Source: Bacteroidaceae bacterium (GTDB lineage: Bacteria; Bacteroidota; Bacteroidia; Bacteroidales; Bacteroidaceae). Taken from it: DNA of 50,820 nucleotides. Of the stretch, positions 1 through 7,688 are shown piece by piece. A program made the position numbers and the translations under genes. The DNA lies in the NCBI GenBank assembly GCA_017546785.1, contig JAFYRW010000001.1:1-50820 (forward strand), in the 5' to 3' direction. Positions within the stretch are counted from its first letter, which is position 1; each line of letters opens with the position of its first letter. The notes beneath the pieces are model-generated. The model did no database searches. It was not told the origin of the DNA and saw only the letters and a list, made by a program, of their open reading frames with translations.

Positions 1-1
1 A

Positions 2-30
2 AATGCGCATCCTTATTAAGGATGCGCATT
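2..30 (-). terminator. Terminator of the rpsF-rpsR-rplI operon
   Basis: Perfect 13-bp inverted repeat (arms 2-14 and 18-30, three-base loop) lying 20 bases past the rplI stop on the minus strand. The window edge cuts off the sequence where a U-tract would sit. Confidence 0.75.
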
Positions 31-49
31 CCATATAGCTGATTCTATA

Positions 50-499
50 TTATTCTGCAGCCTCAGCAACAACCTCAAAGGGAACCTTAACAGCAACCTC
101 TTTGTGGAGTCTGATTGTAGCAGTGTAGTTACCTACCTCTTTAACAGCATCAACAGATACGATCTTACGATCTACCTCGAGACCAAGCTTAGCAAGCTCC
201 TCAGCTACCTGTACAGCACCAACTGAACCGAAGATAGTTCCTGTTGCGCTTACCTTTGTAGCGATAGTAAGAGCTACACCCTCGAATTTTGCTGCAAAAG
301 CCTCAGCGTCAGCCTTAATCTTAGCCAACTTATGAGCACGCTGTTTAAGATTCTCAGCCAATACTTTCTTTGCAGAAGGAGTAGCAATAACAGCCTTACC
401 TGTAGGGATCAAATAATTACGGCCATAACCGTCTTTTACCTTAACGATATCGTCTTTGTAACCAAGGTTGATTACATCTTCTTTCAATATAAGCTCCAT
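50..499 (-). CDS. rplI: 50S ribosomal protein L9
   Basis: 149-residue L9, a two-domain 23S rRNA-binding protein at the base of the L1 stalk that helps keep the reading frame. The N-terminal domain opens with the typical MELILKEDV start and the conserved GYGRNYLIP loop (about residues 24-32), followed by the long connecting helix rich in Lys and Ala and a C-terminal rRNA-binding domain. Length is normal for the family. It is the last gene of rpsF-rpsR-rplI, 14 bases after rpsR, the usual bacterial order, and is followed by a strong hairpin. Confidence 0.97.
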   Translation of the reverse strand: MELILKEDVINLGYKDDIVKVKDGYGRNYLIPTGKAVIATPSAKKVLAENLKQRAHKLAKIKADAEAFAAKFEGVALTIATKVSATGTIFGSVGAVQVAEELAKLGLEVDRKIVSVDAVKEVGNYTATIRLHKEVAVKVPFEVVAEAAE

Positions 500-513
500 A
501 ATTATTCCTCCTA

Positions 514-783
514 TTATTTCATCATATCAGTAACAAAAGGCAGCAAAGCCAAGTGGCGTGCACGTTTAACAGCCTGAGCGATGCGGCGCTGGAATTTCAA
601 AGAAGTACCTGTGATGCGGCGGGGCAACAATTTACCCTGCTCGTTCAAGAATTTCTTCAAGAATTCAGGATCTTTGTAGTCGATATACTTAATACCATTC
701 TTTTTGAAACGGCAATATTTCTTTTTCTTGACATCAACCGATAGGGGTGTCAAATATCTGATTTCTGAAGGTGTCTGTGCCAT
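514..783 (-). CDS. rpsR: 30S ribosomal protein S18
   Basis: 89-residue S18, which pairs with S6 on the platform of the small subunit. The basic C-terminal half, with [22 protein letters not shown] at roughly residues 55-76, is the diagnostic part. Only one cysteine is seen (YCRF), so this is not a zinc-ribbon form. The gene sits two bases after rpsF, which indicates tight translational coupling with its binding partner S6. Confidence 0.97.
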   Translation of the reverse strand: MAQTPSEIRYLTPLSVDVKKKKYCRFKKNGIKYIDYKDPEFLKKFLNEQGKLLPRRITGTSLKFQRRIAQAVKRARHLALLPFVTDMMK

Positions 784-785
784 AA

Positions 786-1127
786 TTAATCCTCCTTATT
801 TGCTTTTAAACTTCTACGCTTAGCAGCATACTCTGCAGCGTATTTATCCAATTTAACAACAAGAGAGCGGATAACGCGCTCGTCGCGACGATACTGCAAC
901 TCCAACTTTGCAATCACTTTAGGATCGGCATTGAACTCAAACATTACATAGAAGCCTGTAGTCTTCTTTTCGATGGGGTAAGCGAGTTTCTTAAGTCCCC
1001 AGTTCTCCTCATTGACAATCTCAGCACCTTCAGCAGTGAGAATGCCTTTGAATTTCTCTACCGCTTCCTTCATCTGAATATCAGACAAAACGGGAGTCAA
1101 AATGAAAACGGTTTCGTATTGATTCAT
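786..1127 (-). CDS. rpsF: 30S ribosomal protein S6
   Basis: 113-residue S6, a ferredoxin-like fold protein that binds S18 and the central domain of 16S rRNA. It opens with [14 protein letters not shown] and contains the conserved [11 protein letters not shown] block (about residues 42-52) and GFYVMFEF. First gene of the operon. A consensus Bacteroidetes promoter lies 51-81 bases upstream, with a small hairpin at the start of the leader. Confidence 0.97.
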   Translation of the reverse strand: MNQYETVFILTPVLSDIQMKEAVEKFKGILTAEGAEIVNEENWGLKKLAYPIEKKTTGFYVMFEFNADPKVIAKLELQYRRDERVIRSLVVKLDKYAAEYAAKRRSLKANKED

Positions 1128-1157
1128 TTTAGTTAATAAAAAATTTGGTTAAACATT

Positions 1158-1171
1158 CGTTTATCTAAACG
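1158..1171 (-). promoter_or_regulatory. Hairpin at the 5' end of the rpsF leader
   Basis: The inverted repeat CGTTTA-TC-TAAACG begins about 7 bases below the -7 box, so it would form the very 5' end of the roughly 45-base leader. It does not obviously match the S6:S18-binding RNA motif known from other rpsF leaders. It may protect the 5' end or regulate; the function is inferred only from position. Confidence 0.4.
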
Positions 1172-1177
1172 CGGGTG

Positions 1178-1208
1178 CAAAGATAGACACTTTTTTTGAA
1201 TCCTCAAA
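1178..1208 (-). promoter_or_regulatory. Promoter of rpsF-rpsR-rplI
   Basis: On the minus strand, TTTG (plus-strand CAAA 1205-1208), 19 bases, then TATCTTTG (plus-strand 1178-1185). Both boxes match the Bacteroidetes housekeeping consensus TTTG-N19/20-TAnnTTTG exactly. Confidence 0.85.
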
Positions 1209-1350
1209 GCTTTACAGCCACCTTTTTGTTAAAAATAAAGTTTGTTGGGCATAAATATCCACCATTTGTAAAATTTTAGGTGAAAAATTTTCTACTATAA
1301 ATATTTATATGTTTCTTTGTAAACAGAAAAATCAATTAAAAACACAGAAT

Positions 1351-1533
1351 ATGTCTACCGTTATCAAAAATCTAGGATTGGCTCTTATTCTTATTGGAGC
1401 TGTAATCCTGCTTCTAAGCTACTTCTTGAATTGGGTAAACAACAACGCTGTAAGCGTTGCTGCTATCGTTACAATGATCGCAGGACTTTTGACCTATATT
1501 TTTGCAAGTAAAAAGGAGTTAGAGAAAAACTAA
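1351..1533 (+). CDS. Small two-helix inner membrane protein, unknown function
   Basis: 60 residues from the start at 1351 (MSTVIKNLG). An in-frame upstream start at 1309 adds 14 polar residues ahead of a better-looking N-terminus and was not chosen. There are two hydrophobic helices, about residues 6-27 and 34-51, joined by a short Asn-rich turn, with a lysine-rich tail (KKELEKN) that should face the cytoplasm. Similar tiny proteins are common in Bacteroides, but I know no function. It stands alone, followed by a terminator shared with the convergent rprY. No clear promoter was found. Confidence 0.7.
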   Translation: MSTVIKNLGLALILIGAVILLLSYFLNWVNNNAVSVAAIVTMIAGLLTYIFASKKELEKN

Positions 1534-1550
1534 ATTCCACAAAAATCAAT

Positions 1551-1589
1551 AAAAAATAGGATTATCCTTTGAGGATAATCCTATTTTTT
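1551..1589. terminator. Bidirectional terminator between the small membrane protein and rprY
   Basis: Perfect 17-bp inverted repeat (arms 1551-1567 and 1573-1589) with a five-base loop. The arms end in A6/T6, so either strand gives a U-tract. It lies between convergent genes. Confidence 0.9.
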
Positions 1590-1604
1590 ATTTTCAGCCT
1601 GCCA

Positions 1605-2306
1605 TCAAGCTTCAATCTCGGGAGTGATGAGCTTATAGCCTTTACCGTGGATATTTATAATCTCGATAGACTCGTCGGCCTTAAGATGCTTACGCAGTTT
1701 GGTGATATAAACATCCATACTACGAGCATTAAAGTAGTTGTCATCAGTCCAAATGGTCTTTAGTGCAAAATCGCGCTGAAGAATATCGTTAGCGTGTGCA
1801 CACAACAGGCCCAATAGTTCCGACTCCTTTGTTGTCAATTTTGTCTGCTGACCATCAATAGAGAGCAACTGCTTCTGTGTGTCAAACTGGAAGCGTCCTA
1901 TTTTATAATAGGTATTCTCCTTGCTCTTCTTGCCACGCACACGACGCAACACAGCCTCGATACGGAACACAAGCTCCTCCATACTGAAATGTTTGGTAAT
2001 ATAGTCGTCGGCACCAATCTTGAATCCTTCGATAATATCCTCTTTCAAAGTCTTTGCTGTAAGGAAAATAATAGGCATCTCGGGATTAACGGCACGAATC
2101 TCCTGCGCAAGAGTAAAGCCATCCTTTATAGGCATCATTACATCAAGTACACAAATATCAAATTTACCTTTCAGAAAAGCCTTATAACCGGCGTCTCCAT
2201 CGGCATACAATTCTGCGTGATAACCTTTTACCTGCAGATACTCGCGTAGCAACATACCCAGATTCTCATCATCCTCGCATAGTAAAATACTCCTTTTCTC
2301 TTCCAT
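1605..2306 (-). CDS. rprY: OmpR/PhoB-family response regulator RprY
   Basis: 233 residues: a receiver domain (about 1-122) followed by a winged-helix DNA-binding domain (about 135-230, with NYFNARSMDVYITKLRKHL as recognition region). Phosphorylation-site residues are seen: acidic pair D12/D13, phospho-acceptor D55 in VLDVMMP, T83 and K105. The sequence closely resembles RprY of Bacteroides fragilis, partner of the kinase RprX, whose gene lies six bases upstream. Odd point: the nearly invariant proline after K105 is histidine (H106, codon at 1989-1991), giving ITKHFS instead of ITKPFS. The regulon cannot be read from the sequence; in related species RprY is linked to stress and envelope responses. 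Confidence 0.9.
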   Translation of the reverse strand: MEEKRSILLCEDDENLGMLLREYLQVKGYHAELYADGDAGYKAFLKGKFDICVLDVMMPIKDGFTLAQEIRAVNPEMPIIFLTAKTLKEDIIEGFKIGADDYITKHFSMEELVFRIEAVLRRVRGKKSKENTYYKIGRFQFDTQKQLLSIDGQQTKLTTKESELLGLLCAHANDILQRDFALKTIWTDDNYFNARSMDVYITKLRKHLKADESIEIINIHGKGYKLITPEIEA

Positions 2307-2312
2307 AATCTT

Positions 2313-3845
2313 TTATTTTAAAGGTAATACAATTATAAACGTAGTTCCGACACCCGGCTCACTCTCGGCACGTATGCTTCCTTTGTGCGCCTCAATAATC
2401 TGCTTTACATAAGCAAGGCCCAGTCCAAAGCCCTTGACATCGTGCCTATTGCCGGTAGATACTCTATAAAACTTATCAAAAATCTTTTTAAGGTCCTCTT
2501 TGCGTATACCTATTCCATTGTCGGTAATAGATATCATATAATTATCGTTAGCATTCCACGTACGCACCGACAGGGACAAAGGCTCGTTCACCTTCTTATA
2601 TTTCAAAGCATTGTCCATAAGGTTGAATATGACATTAGTAAAATGCATCTCATCGACATAAACATAGGGATCCTCCGCCTCAAGCGACGCTGATATCTGA
2701 CCGCCATTCTGCACAATCTTCACATTAAAGGTATCAATGACACCCGTAACAAGCTCATTGGCATCGAGTTCTTTCATTTTAAGAGAAGCCGTCTTACGGT
2801 CCTCAAAGAGAGATATCTGCAACACCTTTTCTACCTGATAGTAGAGTCTTTTTGTCTCACTCGTAATAATTCCCGACAGTCTGTTGAACATTGCCGGAGA
2901 CTTTGACACCGACTGGTCCTGCAACATTTGCGCCGCAAGCGATATTGTCGAGATTGGTGTCTTTAGCTCGTGAGTCATATTGTTAATAAAATCATTCTTC
3001 AATTCCGACACCTTCTTTTGTCTCACCGATAGATAAAGAGTTATCACAAATGTTATCAGAAGAACAAAAGTGAAGAGTATCGAAGGAATCATAAATTTAA
3101 CCGAACTATAAATATATTTGTTCAAAGTCAATGTAGGGAAATTAACTTCGAGTGTGCCCATTCGTGCAGGAGGATCGTTCTTGAATATCAATTCCTTATA
3201 TATATTACTCTCATCACCCTGAACATAATCGGAGCAGCGGTACACCTCTTTGCCGTTGCCCGACAATACTCTAAAATGATAAGGGATATTTATACCATTA
3301 TTGGCAAGCTCGGTTTTTATATTCTGGTCGAGACGCTTAAAGTTTATACGCTGTTCCATCGGCTTTTCACTCGCCTGATAGAGCATATTGTAAACTACCT
3401 CATCGAGCAATGCACGCTGATACTGGTAGCGCTGTTTAAGTACATCGAACGATATTTTACGCGCATCCTTTACCGATATTGAGCCCAACACACTACCCTT
3501 TCTTATTTTATTGAAAGAGCCTGTCAAGTCATTTATTGTAGTCTTTGACTCCACCGAGAAGCTACCGTCGGACGATGACAGCAGATAAGAGTGCTCCAAA
3601 CGAATAAAGCCATCCTTTATCTGCGCACGATGAATATCCTTCTGAACATCCTTTGTAAGATAGTAACGCATCTCATCGAGTTCAAGATCGTATGCCGCCT
3701 GATAGAGACTGCGACGCACACCCTCCTCGAAATGCTCACGACGCATTGTCACAATGGCATCGATATAACTCACCTGCAAATATAATAATCCGACGCAGCA
3801 GATCATCATCACAACTCCTACAACCCAAATTGCATTCTTTTTCAT
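2313..3845 (-). CDS. rprX: Sensor histidine kinase RprX
   Basis: 510 residues from the ATG at 3845; a start at 3881 is possible, but it overlaps the -7 box and adds 12 residues before a clean membrane anchor. TM1 is about residues 5-27, a periplasmic sensor of roughly 220 residues follows, and TM2 is about 252-273. The kinase core has the H box at NMTHELKTP (H292), N box at N412, G1 box DNGIGI (442-447) and G2 box GFGLGLAY (472-479), all intact. It should phosphorylate RprY, encoded just downstream. The signal sensed is unknown. Confidence 0.9.
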   Translation of the reverse strand: MKKNAIWVVGVVMMICCVGLLYLQVSYIDAIVTMRREHFEEGVRRSLYQAAYDLELDEMRYYLTKDVQKDIHRAQIKDGFIRLEHSYLLSSSDGSFSVESKTTINDLTGSFNKIRKGSVLGSISVKDARKISFDVLKQRYQYQRALLDEVVYNMLYQASEKPMEQRINFKRLDQNIKTELANNGINIPYHFRVLSGNGKEVYRCSDYVQGDESNIYKELIFKNDPPARMGTLEVNFPTLTLNKYIYSSVKFMIPSILFTFVLLITFVITLYLSVRQKKVSELKNDFINNMTHELKTPISTISLAAQMLQDQSVSKSPAMFNRLSGIITSETKRLYYQVEKVLQISLFEDRKTASLKMKELDANELVTGVIDTFNVKIVQNGGQISASLEAEDPYVYVDEMHFTNVIFNLMDNALKYKKVNEPLSLSVRTWNANDNYMISITDNGIGIRKEDLKKIFDKFYRVSTGNRHDVKGFGLGLAYVKQIIEAHKGSIRAESEPGVGTTFIIVLPLK

Positions 3846-3880
3846 ACGGTCTATTTTGCTATGCAGTATTACTAACTGCA

Positions 3881-3888
3881 CAAATATA
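3881..3888 (-). promoter_or_regulatory. -7 box of the rprX-rprY promoter
   Basis: TATATTTG on the minus strand, an exact TAnnTTTG match 36-43 bases before the rprX start. No TTTG is found 19-21 bases upstream, so the promoter may need an activator or use a weak -33 element. Confidence 0.5.
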
Positions 3889-4100
3889 ATAACAACATTT
3901 AATGGATGTATATTTCCTTAACACGAATTAGTCGGCGTTTCACATTCTTAACATTAAAAATAATTTTAATTATCAAAATAACAACTTAAATTAAACTTTA
4001 AATACATATTCTGCAAAAACAGCTCTTATTTTAACCAAATAAAGGTGATAATTTTAAGAACCTTACAAGCAATATTCACACAATGTAAACGGCAATAAAA

Positions 4101-4132
4101 AAAATGTGCGGAGCAAATACTCCGCACATTTT
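4101..4132 (-). terminator. fusA2 terminator
   Basis: Perfect 13-bp inverted repeat (arms 4101-4113 and 4120-4132, six-base loop) followed on the minus strand by a run of T, 20 bases past the fusA2 stop. Confidence 0.9.
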
Positions 4133-4151
4133 AATTTTATATAAACAAGTA

Positions 4152-6305
4152 TTATTCCTCGTCTTTTACAGCAAGCTCCTCAACAAGCTTATTCTGAACA
4201 TCACCGGGAACAAGCTCGTATGTCGAAGGCGACATTATGAACGAAGCACGACCACCGGTCAATGAACTTAATGTGGTTGAGTAAGAAGCCATCTCTTTCA
4301 AAGGAACCTTTGCCGAGAGTTTCTCGTAACCATTCTCGCTCTCCATTCCCATAATCATACCGCGACGGCCCTGAATATCACTCATCACATCACCCATCTT
4401 GTCAGAGGGAACAAATACCTCTACATCATAAACAGGCTCAAGGATTTTGGGACCAGCCTCACGGAACGCTGCACTGAAGGCATTACGTCCGGCCAACATA
4501 AATGAAAGCTCGTTAGAATCTACCGGGTGCATCTTGCCATCGTAAACAATAACACGAACATCGCGAGCATAAGAACCGGTAAGAGGACCGCGCTCCATTC
4601 TCTCCATTACACCTTTAAGGATAGCAGGCATAAAGCGAGCGTCGATAGAACCGCCAACGATACTGTTCACAAATACCAATTTGCCGCCCCAATCCAAAGT
4701 CACCTCCTCGGTAGCCTTTGCATTTATCTTATACTCCTGACCACCGAAACGGTAAACATCCTGCAAGGGCTTGCCATCCTCGTAAGGCTCTACGATAAGA
4801 TGAACCTCGCCGAACTGTCCGGCACCACCAGACTGCTTCTTGTGACGATAGTCGGCACGCGCAGCCTTTGTGATAGTCTCGCGATAAGGAATCTTTGGTT
4901 CCTCGTATTTAACGTTAATCTTTTCTACATTCTCCAAACGCCATTTGAGAGTACGCAAATGGAACTCACCCTGACCATAGACAAGAGTCTGACGCAATTC
5001 CTTAGATTGAACAATGCGCCAAGTAGGATCCTCTTCGTGCATACGGTTAAGAGCCTGCATCATCTTCTCAATCTCCGACTCATTCACAGGCTTAATAGCG
5101 CGTGAATATTTAGATGCGGGATATTTAACCAAAGAGAATTTATTGTTTGCCTCTTTTGAGTTAAGAGTATTACCTATTCTTACATCCTTAAGCTTTACTG
5201 TACAGCCAAGATCACCAGCCTTAAGTTCCTCAACTGCTACGCGGTTGGCACCGGCACTGCAATACAACTGAGCGATACGCTCTTTAGAACCTCTGTCGGC
5301 ATTAACAAGGTCATCGCCGGCCTTGAGAGTACCGCTCATCACCTTAAAGTAATTAACCTCGCCAATATGAGGCTCAACCGATGTCTTGTAGAAGAAGATT
5401 GATGTAGGAGCATCGCTGTCGTAAGGAACTGTTACGCCATCGGCATTCTCAGGCTTAGGCATATCATCTACCTCGGGAGCAACATTTGCCAAGAACTCCA
5501 ACAGACGGCTGACAGCAACGTCGGTAGCAGCAGAGCAGCAGAGTACGGGATAAACGTCGCCTGTAGCAAGACCCATACGGGCACCCATACGAATCTCATC
5601 AGTACCAAGATCAGCCTCATCAAAGAACTTATCCATCAAGCCCTCCTCATTCTCGGCAGCCTTTTCAACAAGCTCATTATGCAAAGATTTTGCCTTCTCC
5701 ATCTCCTCGGCGGGGATATCCTCGACCAAAGGAGGCTGGCCCTCAGCGGTCCAAGTAAGTTTCTTCATAAGAAGAACGTCGATAATTGAGTTAAAGCCAG
5801 GACCGCAGGTCAAAGGATACTGTACAGGAACAACCTTTGAACCATATATCGACTGCAACTGCTCAATTACAGTATCGTATTCACATTTTTCATTATCTAC
5901 CTGATTAACGACGAACATTACAGGCTTATTCATCTTCTTTATATAGCGGAAGCTATTCTGTGTACCTACCTCTACACCATACTGGCCATTGATTACCATC
6001 ATAGCAAGGTCGCAAACAGTCATTGCACACACAGCACCACCGGCAAAGTCATCAGAGCCCGGGCAATCTATGAGATTCAGTTTTTTATTAGCCTGCTCAA
6101 TCTGGAATACAGTAGAGAATACAGAGTATCCATACTCCTGCTCAACAGGGAAATAGTCACTGACGGTATTTTTTGCCTCTACCGTACCTCTACGTTTGAT
6201 TATACCACCCTCATAGAGCATAGCCTCAGTGAGAGTGGTTTTTCCAGAGCCGGAACAACCTACAATTGCAATGTTCTTAATTTCGTTAGTCTGATAAGTT
6301 TTCAT
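4152..6305 (-). CDS. fusA2: EF-G paralog (EF-G2), translation translocation factor lacking canonical GTPase residues
   Basis: 717 residues with the five-domain EF-G layout; the C-terminal domains IV-V (from about residue 480) are well kept, including GAGQFGEVHL and GRNAFSAAFREAG. The G domain is atypical. The P loop is GCSGSGKTT (16-24), where EF-G normally has AHIDAGKTT. The G3 motif is DCPGSDDF (80-87), with Ser84 where canonical EF-G has the catalytic histidine of DTPGHVDF. Switch I lacks the RGITI block, and G4 is NQVD rather than NKMD. In Bacteroides thetaiotaomicron an EF-G2 paralog without GTPase activity supports translation in starvation and gut colonisation under control of the Cur regulator; this looks like its ortholog. 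The gene is single and divergent from hemW. Confidence 0.88.
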   Translation of the reverse strand: MKTYQTNEIKNIAIVGCSGSGKTTLTEAMLYEGGIIKRRGTVEAKNTVSDYFPVEQEYGYSVFSTVFQIEQANKKLNLIDCPGSDDFAGGAVCAMTVCDLAMMVINGQYGVEVGTQNSFRYIKKMNKPVMFVVNQVDNEKCEYDTVIEQLQSIYGSKVVPVQYPLTCGPGFNSIIDVLLMKKLTWTAEGQPPLVEDIPAEEMEKAKSLHNELVEKAAENEEGLMDKFFDEADLGTDEIRMGARMGLATGDVYPVLCCSAATDVAVSRLLEFLANVAPEVDDMPKPENADGVTVPYDSDAPTSIFFYKTSVEPHIGEVNYFKVMSGTLKAGDDLVNADRGSKERIAQLYCSAGANRVAVEELKAGDLGCTVKLKDVRIGNTLNSKEANNKFSLVKYPASKYSRAIKPVNESEIEKMMQALNRMHEEDPTWRIVQSKELRQTLVYGQGEFHLRTLKWRLENVEKINVKYEEPKIPYRETITKAARADYRHKKQSGGAGQFGEVHLIVEPYEDGKPLQDVYRFGGQEYKINAKATEEVTLDWGGKLVFVNSIVGGSIDARFMPAILKGVMERMERGPLTGSYARDVRVIVYDGKMHPVDSNELSFMLAGRNAFSAAFREAGPKILEPVYDVEVFVPSDKMGDVMSDIQGRRGMIMGMESENGYEKLSAKVPLKEMASYSTTLSSLTGGRASFIMSPSTYELVPGDVQNKLVEELAVKDEE

Positions 6306-6320
6306 ATTGTCTTTATCAAG

Positions 6321-6340
6321 TTAGGTTAGTTAGTTAGTTT
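6321..6340 (-). repeat. Short TTAG tandem repeat in the fusA2 leader
   Basis: Four TTAG units (6321-6324, 6326-6337) within 20 bases, transcribed as ACTA-type repeats about 20 bases before the fusA2 start. Too short to prove slippage. Confidence 0.5.
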
Positions 6341-6425
6341 TTTTAAACACGACGGCAATGTAGAAAAAAATATAAAGAAATGCAAATAGAAACTGTTACC
6401 TTTTTTTAAAACGAATAAAAAAAAT

Positions 6426-6433
6426 TAACTTCG
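6426..6433 (+). promoter_or_regulatory. Possible -7 box of hemW
   Basis: TAACTTCG, one base from TAnnTTTG, 27 bases before hemW. A weak TTTT stands 21 bases upstream in place of TTTG. Confidence 0.35.
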
Positions 6434-6459
6434 CGACAAAATCATCAACAGAAAAGAAT

Positions 6460-7587
6460 ATGGGAGGTATATACATACATATTCCATTTTGCAAACAACG
6501 ATGCAAATATTGTGCATTCTACTCCACCACACAGCACTCCTTGCAACAACGATATGTCGATGCTGTATGCAATGAATTACGTATGCGTAATAATTATATA
6601 ATAGGTAGCGCCGACACTGTCTATTTTGGCGGAGGCACCCCGTCGGTACTTACAATTGAGCAGATTGAGAAAATAATGTGCTCTATAGACAAGAATTTCG
6701 GCATTTCAGAGAATGCAGAAATAACAATCGAAGCTAATCCCGACGACCTTACCCCCGAATATCTTTCGCAGCTACGCTCGTTGAGGATAAATAGGCTGAG
6801 TATGGGCGTACAAAGCTTCAACGACAGACAGTTAAAGCAGCTGCAGCGTCGCCACAATGCACAAAAGGCGTGCGAAGCTGTGGAGAATGCGCGTAAGGCA
6901 GGCTTTGAGAATATAAGTATCGATCTTATTTTTGCACTACCCGGCTCCACCGAGAGCGATTGGAAACACGACCTCAAGCAGGCAATAGAGCTATGCCCCA
7001 CACATATTTCGGCATACAATCTAACCTACGAAGAGGGCACAGCCCTATACAAGGAGGCCTCAGAGGGAAAAATAGTACCACTATCAGAGGAAGAGAATAT
7101 AAACCAATTTCAAATACTAATAGAGATACTCACCAGTGCCAATTACCGCCACTACGAAATATCGAACTTTGCCCTGCCAGGGTTCGAGAGTCGTCACAAT
7201 AGCAGCTATTGGAATAATATACCCTATTTAGGATGCGGATCTGCCGCACACTCTTACAACCAGAAGAGCCGTCAGTGGAACATTGCCAACGTAAAAGAAT
7301 ACATACAAGGTATAGAAAATGAATCGCCCGACTTTGAGATTGAGCATCTCACAATGGCCGAGCAGCACAACGACGCCATATTGACACGCCTGCGCACCGC
7401 CGATGGTATTCCACTGAAGCAATTTAAAGAGCAATTCGGCGAAAGAATGTACGACCATCTGCTAAAAGCAGCAGCAAAGCACATTGCCAATGGTACATTG
7501 GAACATAGCAACGAAAGACTATCACTCACACGTAAAGGAATATTCATAAGTGACTCCATTATGCGTGACCTTATATATATAGAGTAA
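6460..7587 (+). CDS. hemW: HemW-like radical SAM haem chaperone
   Basis: 375 residues. The radical SAM cluster motif CxxxCxxC is at C11, C15 and C18 (PFCKQRCKYCAFYS), followed by YFGGGTPS (about 52-59), the SAM-binding region ITIEANPDDLTPEYL, and the SMGVQSFND block. The C-terminal HemW domain has the Y(E)ISNFALPG and HNSSYW motifs. Often annotated as oxygen-independent coproporphyrinogen III oxidase, but the length and motifs fit HemW, which binds haem and delivers it to proteins, rather than HemN. Divergent from fusA2, an arrangement I recall from other Bacteroides. Confidence 0.88.
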   Translation: MGGIYIHIPFCKQRCKYCAFYSTTQHSLQQRYVDAVCNELRMRNNYIIGSADTVYFGGGTPSVLTIEQIEKIMCSIDKNFGISENAEITIEANPDDLTPEYLSQLRSLRINRLSMGVQSFNDRQLKQLQRRHNAQKACEAVENARKAGFENISIDLIFALPGSTESDWKHDLKQAIELCPTHISAYNLTYEEGTALYKEASEGKIVPLSEEENINQFQILIEILTSANYRHYEISNFALPGFESRHNSSYWNNIPYLGCGSAAHSYNQKSRQWNIANVKEYIQGIENESPDFEIEHLTMAEQHNDAILTRLRTADGIPLKQFKEQFGERMYDHLLKAAAKHIANGTLEHSNERLSLTRKGIFISDSIMRDLIYIE

Positions 7588-7649
7588 ATAAAAATTCTGC
7601 AACCACCGACTTTTATCGGAATAAGAGAAGAAAAAAACAAAAAAACTCA

Positions 7650-7657
7650 TAACTTTG
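7650..7657 (+). promoter_or_regulatory. -7 box of the GH35 gene
   Basis: TAACTTTG, exact TAnnTTTG match 32-39 bases before the GH35 start. No TTTG stands at the expected -33 distance. Confidence 0.5.
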
Positions 7658-7688
7658 TAAAATCACACGAATCAATAAATAATCGATT

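Larger units (their letters stand above)
3846..4151. other. Intergenic region between fusA2 and rprX
   Basis: AT-rich 306-base gap holding only the rprX -7 box and the fusA2 terminator. I see no open frame with coding character and no further palindrome. Confidence 0.6.
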
